Positions 6,273 through 13,496 of a DNA stretch of 13,496 nt are shown one piece after another. A program made the translations under genes and the position numbers. Under the pieces are notes generated by a model that searched no databases, was not told where the DNA came from, and saw nothing but the letters and a program-made list of their open reading frames with translations. The stretch is from the NCBI GenBank assembly GCA_031272005.1, contig JAISUQ010000076.1, positions 1 to 13,496 of the forward strand, read 5' to 3'. Source of the DNA: Coriobacteriales bacterium (lineage in GTDB: Bacteria > Actinomycetota > Coriobacteriia > Coriobacteriales > UBA8131). Every line of letters begins with the position of its first letter. Position 1 is the first letter of the stretch.

Positions 6273-7385
6273 TCAATAGCCTCCGGCGGCGGCTTCTTCG
6301 ATGCGGGCCAGGACGGCCTGGCCTTCTTCGCCCTCCAGGATGCGCGGACGATAGTCGTTGCGCCCGGTGCTGGAGGAGATGGAGGCGGGGAGAATCTCGT
6401 AGGCCACATCCCAGCCGTTCGCCGTCTCGGTTATCCGCAGCTGTACCACCATGGTATCCATGTCCTCGATAAAGCCGCTGCCGCCGTAGCAGAAGTTGCC
6501 CAGCGAGTAGAACACCGGGCAGCCCTGGTACAGCTCGTAGCCCTGGATGCGGTGCGGATGATGCTCAATGACCGCGTCGGCGCCGGCGTCGATGGCGTTG
6601 TGGGCGGCGGCAATCTGGTTGGCATTGGTGGTGTAGGTGGCGTAGTCGTCGCCCTCGTGGAAGCTGGCGATGACCACATCGGCGCCGTTATCCCGCAGCC
6701 AGTTCACGGCCTCGGCGATGTGGTCGTAATTGGGGTCGAAGGCCAGGCCGAAAAAGCCGATGGTGATGCCGTTGACCTCACGCAGCAGGCGGATGTCGTA
6801 GCCAAAGTACTCGATGCCGGCCGCATCCAGGCTGGCCATGGTGTCGGCGCGGCCACCGTAGCCAAAGTCGCCCATGTGGTTGTTGGCGATGTTGACGATC
6901 TCCACGTCGCCTTCGCTGAGGATGGCGGCGTTGCGCGACGGCCCCCGATACCAGTAATAGAGTTTAGGCTCGTCCTCTTTATTCTCGCCTTTGGGATAAG
7001 GGTCGGTGCTGTCGGTCAGGGGGCACTCCAGGTTGACGATGGTCAAATCGTCGGCCGCGAACAGCGGCTGCACGGCGCCCAAACACCAGCCGTAACCCTC
7101 GGAGTCTACCACCGCCTGGAAGCTGCCACTGCCCCAATCGTCGCCGAGCAGCGTATCGCCGGCGAAGGTCAACAGGGCCGTCCGGGCCGGCGGAGCCGGC
7201 TCAGGCTTGGCGTCCGTCAGGCCATCAGCCGCCAGTCCACCATGCCCCGCCGCATCCATCCCCGAGGCCCCCGCCCGCACCTCAGCATCGCCGGGCCCGC
7301 AGCCAGCAGCCCAGCCGGGCATTATCCCAACAAGTGATAATGCCAGCAACACACTCAACAACCTATGCGGAGAAACCCGTCGCAA
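6273..7385 (-). CDS. CapA/PGA_cap-family lipoprotein-like metallophosphatase homologue
   Basis: This is about 370 residues of the CapA (poly-gamma-glutamate biosynthesis protein) family, which belongs to the calcineurin-like metallophosphatase superfamily. Family blocks are seen in order: FAGDTLLGD (74-82), NLECPL (118-123), NIANNHMGDFG (165-175), SFHEGDD (241-247), IEHHPHRIQG (273-282) and FYSLGNFC (292-299). The N-terminus LRRVSPHRLLSVLLALSLVG is a signal-like helix followed by AAGC, a weak lipobox, so surface attachment is likely. The start is uncertain: TTG at 7385 has GAGG 7 bases upstream, but the frame remains open to a TTG at 7454. No capB, capC or other capsule gene is nearby, so a role in capsule synthesis cannot be claimed. 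It lies 97 bases upstream of nikA, with the NikR-type site in between, so co-transcription is uncertain. Confidence 0.85.
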   Translation of the reverse strand: MRRVSPHRLLSVLLALSLVGIMPGWAAGCGPGDAEVRAGASGMDAAGHGGLAADGLTDAKPEPAPPARTALLTFAGDTLLGDDWGSGSFQAVVDSEGYGWCLGAVQPLFAADDLTIVNLECPLTDSTDPYPKGENKEDEPKLYYWYRGPSRNAAILSEGDVEIVNIANNHMGDFGYGGRADTMASLDAAGIEYFGYDIRLLREVNGITIGFFGLAFDPNYDHIAEAVNWLRDNGADVVIASFHEGDDYATYTTNANQIAAAHNAIDAGADAVIEHHPHRIQGYELYQGCPVFYSLGNFCYGGSGFIEDMDTMVVQLRITETANGWDVAYEILPASISSSTGRNDYRPRILEGEEGQAVLARIEEAAAGGY

Positions 7386-7510
7386 GACCCATCCTCGCCC
7401 GACGCCTCCTCGCGCCGCCGTCACCTGAAATCTTATCCCTGACAATGATAACAATTCATTACGCCATCATGATGAGGCAATGCTGCAGGTCGGCTGGGCG
7501 CCTGGCTTTG

Positions 7511-7557
7511 GGCGGTACTGGGCGATACTGGGCGCACTGGGCGCACTGGTGGCGCTG
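7511..7557. repeat. Intergenic 9/10-bp tandem repeat
   Basis: Units GGCGGTACTG, GGCGATACTG, GGCGCACTG, GGCGCACTG and a diverged copy run head to tail between capA and marR. They lie upstream of both divergent genes. No coding role is supported. Confidence 0.65.
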
Positions 7558-7599
7558 GGCGCGCAGGGATAACGCCACCGAACTGTAACATATATGCTG

Positions 7600-7628
7600 T
7601 TGACATTTGCTGCTGGTACCGTCAGAAT
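7600..7628 (+). promoter_or_regulatory. Promoter of marR-exporter operon
   Basis: TTGACA (7600-7605), a 17-base spacer, then CAGAAT (7623-7628; four of six to TATAAT). It is the best sigma-70-type candidate before marR and would leave a leader of about 120 bases. The -10 lies inside the palindrome at 7616-7641. Confidence 0.6.
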
Positions 7629-7641
7629 GTTCTGCCGGTAC
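7616..7641. promoter_or_regulatory. 26-bp near-palindrome, likely MarR operator
   Basis: The two 13-base halves pair at 11 of 13 positions: outer arms GTACCG/CGGTAC and inner AGAA/TTCT. It covers the predicted -10 of the marR promoter. This size and position are what an autoregulating MarR dimer would use. Binding itself is inferred. Confidence 0.65.
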
Positions 7642-7754
7642 TTGTAGAATCTCTTTGAACAGCGCAGGCGCCACTGCCCGAAGCAGCACTACAACATGCA
7701 ACCAGGCGCAACCAGGACTATCCCTGACTCTGCTCTACCGAAAGGCTGTCCGCC

Positions 7755-8273
7755 GTGAACGAAACCACTTCCATACTCTTCTCCCGGATGCTCCGGCTGA
7801 TTCGGCTGATGCATCGCGGGCGGCACCGCCAGTTTGGCCAGGGCCACCACGGCCACGGCCCAATCGCCGACCCTTCGCGCGGTCAGGGGCGCATCCTCGC
7901 CCTGCTCAAGCTGCGCGATGGCCTGCCCACCCGCGAGCTGGCCAACATCCTCGACCTCTCCATCTCCGCCCTCAATGAGCTGCTGGCCAAGCTGGAGCGC
8001 GCCGAATACATCGAGCGCCGGCCCTCGGAGGAAGACGGCCGGGTGATGCTGGTCTTTCTTACGGAGAAGGGGCGCCAGCTGGAGCAGCATATCGCCGACT
8101 TCGACAAGGTGGTCAACGTGCTGAATGACGACGAAAAGCAGCAGCTGATAAGCTATTTAGACCGCATGATAGCAGCCATGGAGGAAGAGCTGGGCGAAAG
8201 CGCTAATCAACCGGACTTCTTTGAGCATCTCCACCAGATGTTTGCCGAAAAACGGGGCAGGGGGCCGTTTTGA
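7755..8273 (+). CDS. MarR-family transcriptional regulator
   Basis: This is a 172-residue winged helix-turn-helix regulator, probably controlling itself and the two exporter genes that follow. The core runs from RGQGRILALL (42-51) through the recognition-helix region LSISALNELLAKLE (68-81) and the wing RRPSEEDGRVML (88-99). Helices on both sides would form the dimer interface. A His/Gly-rich segment lies at 20-35, a common feature of MarR proteins beside such exporters as I recall them. The start is GTG at 7755, with only a weak upstream AAAGG. The stop overlaps the exporter TTG start (TTGA), indicating tight coupling. The likely operator is the palindrome at 7616-7641. The ligand is unknown. 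Confidence 0.88.
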   Translation: MNETTSILFSRMLRLIRLMHRGRHRQFGQGHHGHGPIADPSRGQGRILALLKLRDGLPTRELANILDLSISALNELLAKLERAEYIERRPSEEDGRVMLVFLTEKGRQLEQHIADFDKVVNVLNDDEKQQLISYLDRMIAAMEEELGESANQPDFFEHLHQMFAEKRGRGPF

Positions 8274-10933
8274 TTCGCCTGCGCCGCTTTATCAAGCCGT
8301 TCTTAGGTGGGCTGCTGGCAGCGATGCTGCTGCTGTTTGTGCAGGCCATCTGTGAGTTGAACCTGCCCAACCTGATGAGCAACATCGTCAACGTCGGTAT
8401 CCAGCAGGGCGGCGTGGAGGACTCCACGCCCCGCGCCATGTCGCAGGAAGCCTACACCTTCACCAGCAGCTTCCTCGACGATGCGGGGCGCGAGTTGTTG
8501 GCGGAGAATTACCAACTGGTGGCCGGCAGCAATCTGGATGCGGACGGCAAGCCCTACTCAAGCAACTGGCCCAAGGCTGCTGACGAGCAGATTTACGTAC
8601 TCCGTGCTGACATCAGCGCCGAAACCCTGGCCCAGCTGGACGAGCTGTTTGGCACCGGCACCTGGACGATGCTCAACGTCTTCCAGCACCTGCAGGCAGC
8701 CGAAGCCGACGGCAGCCTGGAACAGGTACTGATGGAGCAGGCGGCAGCCAATCCCGAGGCGGCTGCCGGACTGGCCAGCATCGACCTGGGGGCGCTGGGC
8801 CTGGAGAATACCGACGCCAGCGGCTCCGGCGGCTCCGCCGACTCCAGCGCCGCCACCGCCGCCAGCGACTCCAGCGCCGACTCCAGCGCCACCGACACCG
8901 ACGCCGCCAGCGCCAGCGCCAGCGCCTCCAGTGCCAGCACCATCGACACCGCCAGCGACTCCAGTGCCAGCACCATCGAACTCCAGGACCTCGACCTCAC
9001 ACAAATCTACCAGCTCCAACCCCTGCTCGACCTGCTCCCCGCCAGCTGGTTTACGGATGCCCGCACCCAGGCCCAGGCCATGGACCCCTCCCTGCGCGAG
9101 CAGAGCGGCACCATGCTTATCGCCGGCTTCTACACCGAGCTGGGCGCCGACATGGGCGCCATCGAGATCGCCTACATCCTGCGCATCGGCCTGCTGATGC
9201 TGCTGGTCACCCTACTCAGCGGCGTAGCCACCGTGCTGGTCAGCTTCATCTCCTCCCGCATCGGCGCCGGGCTGGCCCGCGACCTGCGCAAAGCCGTCTT
9301 CGCTAAAGTCGCGAGCTTCTCCCACACTGAGTTTGACCGCTTCTCCACCGCCAGCCTGATTACGCGCTCCACCAACGATGTCACCGTCATCCAGATGCTG
9401 ATGACCATGGGCATCCGGATGATCTGTTACGCGCCGATCATGGGCATCGGCGGCGTGGTCATGGCGCTGAACAAAAGCGTCTCGATGAGCTGGATCATCG
9501 GCGTGGCCGTGGTGGTCATCTGCGGCATAGCCGGCATCATGCTGGCCGTGGTGATGCCGAAGTTCAAGATCATGCAGACTTTGGTGGATAAACTCAACCT
9601 GGTGACACGCGAGACCCTCTCCGGCCTGATGGTCATCCGCGCCTTCGCCCGCCGCGACTTCGAGGAGCAACGCTTTGAGGAGGCCAACGCTGAGCTCACC
9701 CGCGTCAACCTGTTCGTCAACCGGGCGATGACCTTCCTGATGCCGGTGATGATGGTCTTCATGAACGGCCTGACGGTGCTGATTATCTGGGTCGGCGCGC
9801 ATCAGGTGGCCAACGCCCAGATGCAAGTCGGCGACATGATGGCCTACATGCAGTACGTGATGCAGATCATCATGAGCTTCATGTTCATCATGATGATGTT
9901 CGTCTTCATCCCCCGCGCCTCGGTCAGCGCCGGCCGCATCAACGAGGTGCTGGAAACCGAGCCCGCGATTGTCGACGCGGAATTCTCGGAAAAGGACGGG
10001 CTTATCCCCAATCAGGAGTTATGGGGCCGCATTGAGTTTCGCGATGTCTGCTTCCGTTACGAGGGCGCAGACGAGGACGCGCTGGCTGACATCTCCTTTG
10101 TCGCCGAACCTGGCCAGACCACGGCTTTCATCGGGCCTACCGGCGCCGGCAAGTCCACCATCATCAACCTGATTCCCCGCTTCTACGACGTCACCGCCGG
10201 CAGCGTGCTGGTGGGCGGAGTGGATGTACGCCAAATTCCCCAGCACGAGCTGCGCAGCCACATCGGCTACGTACCTCAGAAGACCGTCCTGATGGCTGGC
10301 ACTATTGCTAGTAATATAGCGTATGGATTGGAAGACTCTGAGACCGCAGCAGTATATGAGGATGTCGCCCCCGGCCATGGGAGCCTGACGGCAGACTCGT
10401 CCACCAACACATCTGCCGCCGCACAAACCCCCAATACGCCCCCTGCGCCTCCCACCCTCAGCACGCCCCCTGCATCCCTTGAACCTCCTGCATCCCCTGC
10501 TCCCCCCAGCCCCGTTGTCCAACAAGCGGCCGAAGTCGCCCAAGCCCTGGAGTTCATCGAAGCCTCCCCCGATGGCTTCGACTTCGAAATCGCCCAGGGC
10601 GGCAGCAACGTCTCCGGCGGTCAGCGCCAGCGCCTCTCCATCGCCCGCGCCCTGGCTACCAACCCCGATATCTACCTGTTCGACGACAGCTTCTCGGCCC
10701 TGGACTTCACCACCGACGCCGCGCTGCGCCGCGCTTTGCGCCAATACACCGCCAACGCCACGCTGATCATCGTCGCCCAGCGCGTCTCCACCATCATGGA
10801 TGCCGACCAGATCATCGTGCTCGACGAGGGCCGCATCGTCGGCCGTGGCACCCATGCCCAACTCCTGCAATCCTGCGACCTCTACCGCGAGATCGCCTCC
10901 ACCCAGCTGACGGAGGTGAGAGACGATGCCTGA
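8270..10933 (+). CDS. ABC exporter half-transporter, degenerate-site partner
   Basis: This is an 887-residue fused membrane plus ATPase half-transporter (type IV exporter fold). TM1 lies near 11-30. A large extracytoplasmic insert (about 45-297) follows, including an S/A/D-rich tract at 184-236. Further TM segments run from 299 to about 546 and the ATPase domain from about 586. Motifs are Walker A GPTGAGKST (622-630), Q-loop Q670, signature VSGGQ (781-785), Walker B IYLFDDS (801-807) with Asp where the catalytic Glu is expected, and H-loop Q837 instead of His. This is the degenerate pattern known from heterodimeric exporters such as TM287/288. A P/T/A-rich stretch of about 55 residues (692-749) is inserted between Q-loop and signature. 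The start is TTG overlapping the marR stop, with a G-rich ribosome site. The next gene overlaps by 8 bases. Substrate is unknown (drug, lipid or peptide). Confidence 0.9.
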   Translation: MIRLRRFIKPFLGGLLAAMLLLFVQAICELNLPNLMSNIVNVGIQQGGVEDSTPRAMSQEAYTFTSSFLDDAGRELLAENYQLVAGSNLDADGKPYSSNWPKAADEQIYVLRADISAETLAQLDELFGTGTWTMLNVFQHLQAAEADGSLEQVLMEQAAANPEAAAGLASIDLGALGLENTDASGSGGSADSSAATAASDSSADSSATDTDAASASASASSASTIDTASDSSASTIELQDLDLTQIYQLQPLLDLLPASWFTDARTQAQAMDPSLREQSGTMLIAGFYTELGADMGAIEIAYILRIGLLMLLVTLLSGVATVLVSFISSRIGAGLARDLRKAVFAKVASFSHTEFDRFSTASLITRSTNDVTVIQMLMTMGIRMICYAPIMGIGGVVMALNKSVSMSWIIGVAVVVICGIAGIMLAVVMPKFKIMQTLVDKLNLVTRETLSGLMVIRAFARRDFEEQRFEEANAELTRVNLFVNRAMTFLMPVMMVFMNGLTVLIIWVGAHQVANAQMQVGDMMAYMQYVMQIIMSFMFIMMMFVFIPRASVSAGRINEVLETEPAIVDAEFSEKDGLIPNQELWGRIEFRDVCFRYEGADEDALADISFVAEPGQTTAFIGPTGAGKSTIINLIPRFYDVTAGSVLVGGVDVRQIPQHELRSHIGYVPQKTVLMAGTIASNIAYGLEDSETAAVYEDVAPGHGSLTADSSTNTSAAAQTPNTPPAPPTLSTPPASLEPPASPAPPSPVVQQAAEVAQALEFIEASPDGFDFEIAQGGSNVSGGQRQRLSIARALATNPDIYLFDDSFSALDFTTDAALRRALRQYTANATLIIVAQRVSTIMDADQIIVLDEGRIVGRGTHAQLLQSCDLYREIASTQLTEVRDDA
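8819..8977. repeat. Low-complexity Ser/Ala/Asp tract in exporter extracytoplasmic loop
   Basis: Codons for GACTCCAGCGCC- and GCCAGCGCC-like repeats encode SASASASSAS-type sequence at residues 184-236. DSSA and SAST blocks are repeated within it. The tract lies in the outside loop between TM1 and TM2, away from motifs. Confidence 0.75.
10343..10516. repeat. Low-complexity Pro/Thr/Ala insert in exporter ATPase domain
   Basis: Residues 692-749 include imperfect repeats such as TPPAP, STPPAS and SPAPPSP. They fall between NIAYGLEDSE (682-691) and the helix leading to the VSGGQ signature, where ordinary exporters have only a short connection. The repeat units are diverged. Confidence 0.7.
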
Positions 10934-13229
10934 GCCCACCGCTGAGCACATCACTGAGTCCAGCGGCGCCAGCGCCACCAGTACCAGCGCCAGCACCAAC
11001 GCCAGCGCCAGTACCAGCGCCACCAACGACACCCCCGCCACCGCGACCGCGCCCGCTGCGACCGCGCCCGCTGCGAACGCAGCCGCCACCGACACCTCCC
11101 GCCGCACACCGCGCTCCGCCCGCACCCCCCGCCCTCCACGCCGTCGCGGCCTGATGGGCGGCCCCGGCCACGGCCCTGGCTCCATGATGCAAGGCGAGAA
11201 GCCCAAGGACTTCTCCGGCACCTTGAAGAAGCTCCTCGCCTACCTGGGCAGCTACAAGCTGGCAGTGGCCGTAGTGCTGCTGTTCGCCCTGCTCTCCACG
11301 GTGTTTTCAATCATCGGCCCGAAGATTCTCGGCGAGGCCACCACCACGCTGTTCGAAGGCATCACCGCCCAGATCGCCGGCGGCGGCGCGGGACCGGACT
11401 TCGCCCGCATCGGCCAGATACTGCTGTTCCTGATTGGCCTCTATGCCCTCAGCGCGGCCTTCCAGTTCATCCAGGGCTTCATCATGACCGGCGTGGCCAA
11501 CAAGGTCTGCTACCGTCTGCGCCGCGACATCGACGCCAAAATCATCCGCCTGCCCTTTTCCTATTACGACAAGGTGGCCACCGGCGACGTGATGAGCCAC
11601 GTCACCAACGACGTCGACGCCATCAACCAGACTTTCAACCAGAGCCTCACTCAAGTTGTCACCTCTGCTGTCACACTCGTTGGTACGCTGGTGATGATGA
11701 TCTCCATCAACTGGGTGATGACGCTGATTGCCCTGATTTCCCTGCCGCTCAGCGCTGGCGTGGTGGCACTCATCGTTGGCCGCTCGCAGAAGCACTTCAT
11801 CAACCAGCAAAACTACCTCGGCGAAGTCAACGGCATGGTGGAGGAGAACTACGGCGCCCATACCATCGTCAAGGCTTTCAACGGCGAAGCCCGGGCGCTG
11901 GCGCAGTTCAACGAGGGCAACGACCGCCTGTATGGCGCGGCCTGGCGAGCCAACTTCCTCAGCGGCCTGATGATGCCGATCATGAACCTGATTGGTAACT
12001 TCGGCTATGTGGTGGTCTGCGTGGTGGGCGGCTACCTGGCCATCAACCAGGGCCTGGCGGTGGGCAACATCCAGGCCTTCTTGCAGTACATGCGCAACTT
12101 CCAGCAGCCGATAGTCCAACTGGCCCAGATCAGCAACTCCCTGCAACAGACCATGGCCGCCGCCGAACGCATCTTCAACTTCCTGGAAGAGCCAGAAGAA
12201 GTGGCGGATAAATGCGCGCCCGGCGCTGACACCGGCACGGCAGCTGACACGGCAGCGGACACGGCAGCTGACGCTGGTGCTGCGGCTGGCACGGCAGCTG
12301 ACGCTGGTGCTGCAGCTGGCACGGCGACCGGCACTGTCGCTGCGACTGTCACTGCGGCTGGCACGGCGACCGGCACTGTCGCTGCGACTGTCACTGCGGC
12401 TGACGCTGGTGCTGCGACTGTCACTGCGGCTGACGCTGGTGCTGCGGCAAGCGCGACCCTCTCCCCCACTTCTTCTGCCCCCTCCGCCGATGACGTCAGC
12501 GGTAACGTCTGCTTCGAGCATGTCAGCTTTGGCTATGAGCCCAACAAGCCGGTCATCCACGACTTCTCGGCCTGTGTGGAGCCGGGGCAGAAGGTGGCCA
12601 TCGTCGGCCACACCGGTGCCGGCAAGACCACCATCGTCAAGCTGCTGATGCGCTTCTACGACGTCGACAGCGGCCGTATCACCTTGGACGGCGTCGACAT
12701 CCGCGACTTCCCCCGCGACGAGCTGCGCTCCCTGTTTGGCATGGTGCTGCAGGAGACCTGGCTGTACAACGCCACCATCGCCGACAACATCCGCTACGGC
12801 CGCCTGGACGCCAGCGACGAGGAGGTCCGCGAGGCCGCCCGCATCGCCCAGGCCGACCACTTCATCTGCACCCTGCCCGACGGCTATCAGATGCTGCTCA
12901 ACGAGGAGACCAGCAACATCTCCCAGGGCCAGAAGCAGCTGCTGACCATCGCCCGCGCCGTGCTGCACGACCCCCGCATCCTCATCCTCGATGAGGCCAC
13001 CTCCTCGGTGGACACCCGCACCGAACTGCTGATTCAAAAGGCCATGGACAACCTGATGGCCGGCCGCACCAGCTTCATCATCGCCCATCGCCTCTCCACC
13101 ATCCAAAACGCCGACACCATCCTGGTAATGGAAAACGGCGACATAGTGGAGATGGGCACCCACGCCGAACTGCTGCAAGCCAACGGAGCCTACGCCAAAC
13201 TGTATAATTCCCAATTCGCCGACAGCTGA
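10926..13229 (+). CDS. ABC exporter half-transporter, catalytic-site partner
   Basis: This is a 767-residue membrane plus ATPase half-transporter, expected to pair with the preceding gene. The start ATG at 10926 has GGAGG 9 bases upstream and overlaps the previous stop by 8 bases. An Ala/Ser/Thr-rich tail (14-55) and basic stretch precede the family block EKPKDFSGTLKKLL (91-104). The membrane domain runs from about 111 to 420. The ATPase domain (from about 525) has Walker A GHTGAGKTT (561-569), Q609, a variant signature NISQGQ (664-669), Walker B ILILDE (685-690) and H-loop H721. The canonical Glu and His here, with an unusual signature, complement the degenerate partner: each dimer should have one active and one impaired site. 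A 90-residue A/T/G/D/V-rich linker (430-520) separates the two domains. Substrate is unknown. Confidence 0.92.
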   Translation: MPEPTAEHITESSGASATSTSASTNASASTSATNDTPATATAPAATAPAANAAATDTSRRTPRSARTPRPPRRRGLMGGPGHGPGSMMQGEKPKDFSGTLKKLLAYLGSYKLAVAVVLLFALLSTVFSIIGPKILGEATTTLFEGITAQIAGGGAGPDFARIGQILLFLIGLYALSAAFQFIQGFIMTGVANKVCYRLRRDIDAKIIRLPFSYYDKVATGDVMSHVTNDVDAINQTFNQSLTQVVTSAVTLVGTLVMMISINWVMTLIALISLPLSAGVVALIVGRSQKHFINQQNYLGEVNGMVEENYGAHTIVKAFNGEARALAQFNEGNDRLYGAAWRANFLSGLMMPIMNLIGNFGYVVVCVVGGYLAINQGLAVGNIQAFLQYMRNFQQPIVQLAQISNSLQQTMAAAERIFNFLEEPEEVADKCAPGADTGTAADTAADTAADAGAAAGTAADAGAAAGTATGTVAATVTAAGTATGTVAATVTAADAGAATVTAADAGAAASATLSPTSSAPSADDVSGNVCFEHVSFGYEPNKPVIHDFSACVEPGQKVAIVGHTGAGKTTIVKLLMRFYDVDSGRITLDGVDIRDFPRDELRSLFGMVLQETWLYNATIADNIRYGRLDASDEEVREAARIAQADHFICTLPDGYQMLLNEETSNISQGQKQLLTIARAVLHDPRILILDEATSSVDTRTELLIQKAMDNLMAGRTSFIIAHRLSTIQNADTILVMENGDIVEMGTHAELLQANGAYAKLYNSQFADS
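10965..11090. repeat. Low-complexity N-terminal tract of second exporter
   Basis: Repeats of GCCAGCACC- and GCGACCGCGCCCGCT-like units encode STSAST- and ATAPA-type sequence at residues 14-55, ahead of the first membrane helix on the presumed cytoplasmic side. Homologues as I recall them usually start near the G/M-rich block at residue 77. Confidence 0.65.
12213..12485. repeat. Minisatellite in the TMD-NBD linker of second exporter
   Basis: Residues 430-520 are encoded by tandem repeats. Two adjacent 42-bp copies (12315-12356 and 12357-12398) encode the 14-residue unit AGTATGTVAATVTA. They are followed by 30-bp units starting GCTGACGCTGGTGCTGCG (12399-12428 and a partial copy). Shorter GACACGGCAGCT-like units precede them. 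All periods are multiples of three. The 42-bp copies appear identical, suggesting recent expansion. Confidence 0.85.
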
Positions 13230-13496
13230 GCACCGCGACGCCGGCTTGGGCCGCCGCGCCGCCGCATCAACTTGCTTGTACCTGTGGCCGCAACGGCGGC
13301 GGGCCCTGGCCTGGGGTGGGTTTGGGAAAAGATGCCTTGATGGAGAAGTACGGGCCTGGTGCCGGGCGGTTGGTTGGTGCTGGGTTCGTTGGCTTGTGGC
13401 CGGGCGCGTGTTGGTTTAAGTGCTGCCTGGAAAAAGGGATGTGTGTATGTCGGGCGGGCGCTTTGGGGGCAGGCGCGGGCACCCGCGCCTGGCGTG
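13230..13496. other. Downstream intergenic tail
   Basis: No gene is supported here. Open frames are low-complexity Pro-rich reverse-strand artefacts. The stretch just after the exporter stop is GC-rich with short GCC/GGC runs, but no stem followed by a T-run was found, so no intrinsic terminator can be assigned. The last 150 bases are G/T-rich on the plus strand. Confidence 0.5.

Noticed and set aside
6176..6409. Upstream in-frame extension of nikA
   Set aside because: It crosses the NikR-type site and the end of capA. The ATG at 6175 has a strong ribosome site and gives a proper Tat lipoprotein signal.
7459..7701. 80-codon minus-strand open frame between capA and marR
   Set aside because: It runs through the marR promoter, palindrome and tandem repeats and has no recognisable domain.
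8400..9160. Large extracytoplasmic insert in exporter 1 as a new domain
   Set aside because: Large TM1-TM2 insertions occur, as I recall, in related exporters of Firmicutes and relatives beside MarR genes. Only the low-complexity tract within it seems unusual.
10019..11221. 400-codon minus-strand open frame spanning the junction of the two exporters
   Set aside because: It crosses two real genes in antisense, and its sequence is repetitive Gly/Val/Ala with no domain.
11307..13214. 635-codon open frame on the minus strand opposite the second exporter
   Set aside because: The plus strand encodes a complete ABC exporter with all motifs. The reverse frame has no recognisable domain and mirrors the repeats.
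13267..13482. 71-codon Pro-rich minus-strand open frame at the window end
   Set aside because: Low-complexity composition, no domain and no convincing start signal.

Overview
The window carries two complete, divergently transcribed transport loci in GC-rich DNA, preceded by about 600 bases of more AT-rich, gene-free, repeat-bearing sequence. The organism is probably an anaerobic, GC-rich Gram-positive bacterium. Coriobacteriia or a GC-rich Clostridia lineage would fit the Tat-type lipoprotein, the MarR plus paired ABC exporter locus and the TTG/GTG starts. This placement is inference; there is no rRNA or marker gene in the window.

Minus-strand locus (7385 down to 605): a CapA-family lipoprotein-like metallophosphatase homologue, then a family-5 ABC importer. 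The importer order is solute-binding lipoprotein (nikA-like), one polypeptide fusing both permease subunits (NikB plus NikC), and two ATPases (nikD-like, nikE-like). The spacing is operon-like: 17 bases between permease and NikD, and an ATGA overlap between NikD and NikE. Nickel is the best substrate guess. A perfect GTGTTAC-N13-GTAACAC site, the form described for one class of NikR operators, lies 38 bases before the binding-protein start codon. The NikD protein also has 11 histidines in 27 residues ahead of its ATPase domain, and the binding protein ends with an HPHGHG motif. A 17-bp-arm hairpin sits just past the last stop codon.

Plus-strand locus (7600 to 13229): a TTGACA promoter whose -10 lies inside a 26-bp near-palindrome (likely operator), a MarR-family regulator, and two overlapping half-transporter exporter genes. 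The first exporter has a degenerate ATPase site (Walker-B FDDS, Gln in the H-loop position). The second has the canonical LDE and His but a variant ISQGQ signature. Together they look like an asymmetric heterodimeric exporter.

The most unusual property of the window is that every ABC gene carries in-frame low-complexity or tandem-repeat DNA (units of 9, 12 or 42 bp, plus one 72-bp duplication/insertion). These lie in interdomain linkers, in surface positions of the nucleotide-binding domains, in an extracytoplasmic loop or at termini, while the catalytic motifs remain intact. One such tract joins the two permease halves. Several intergenic regions also carry short tandem repeats.
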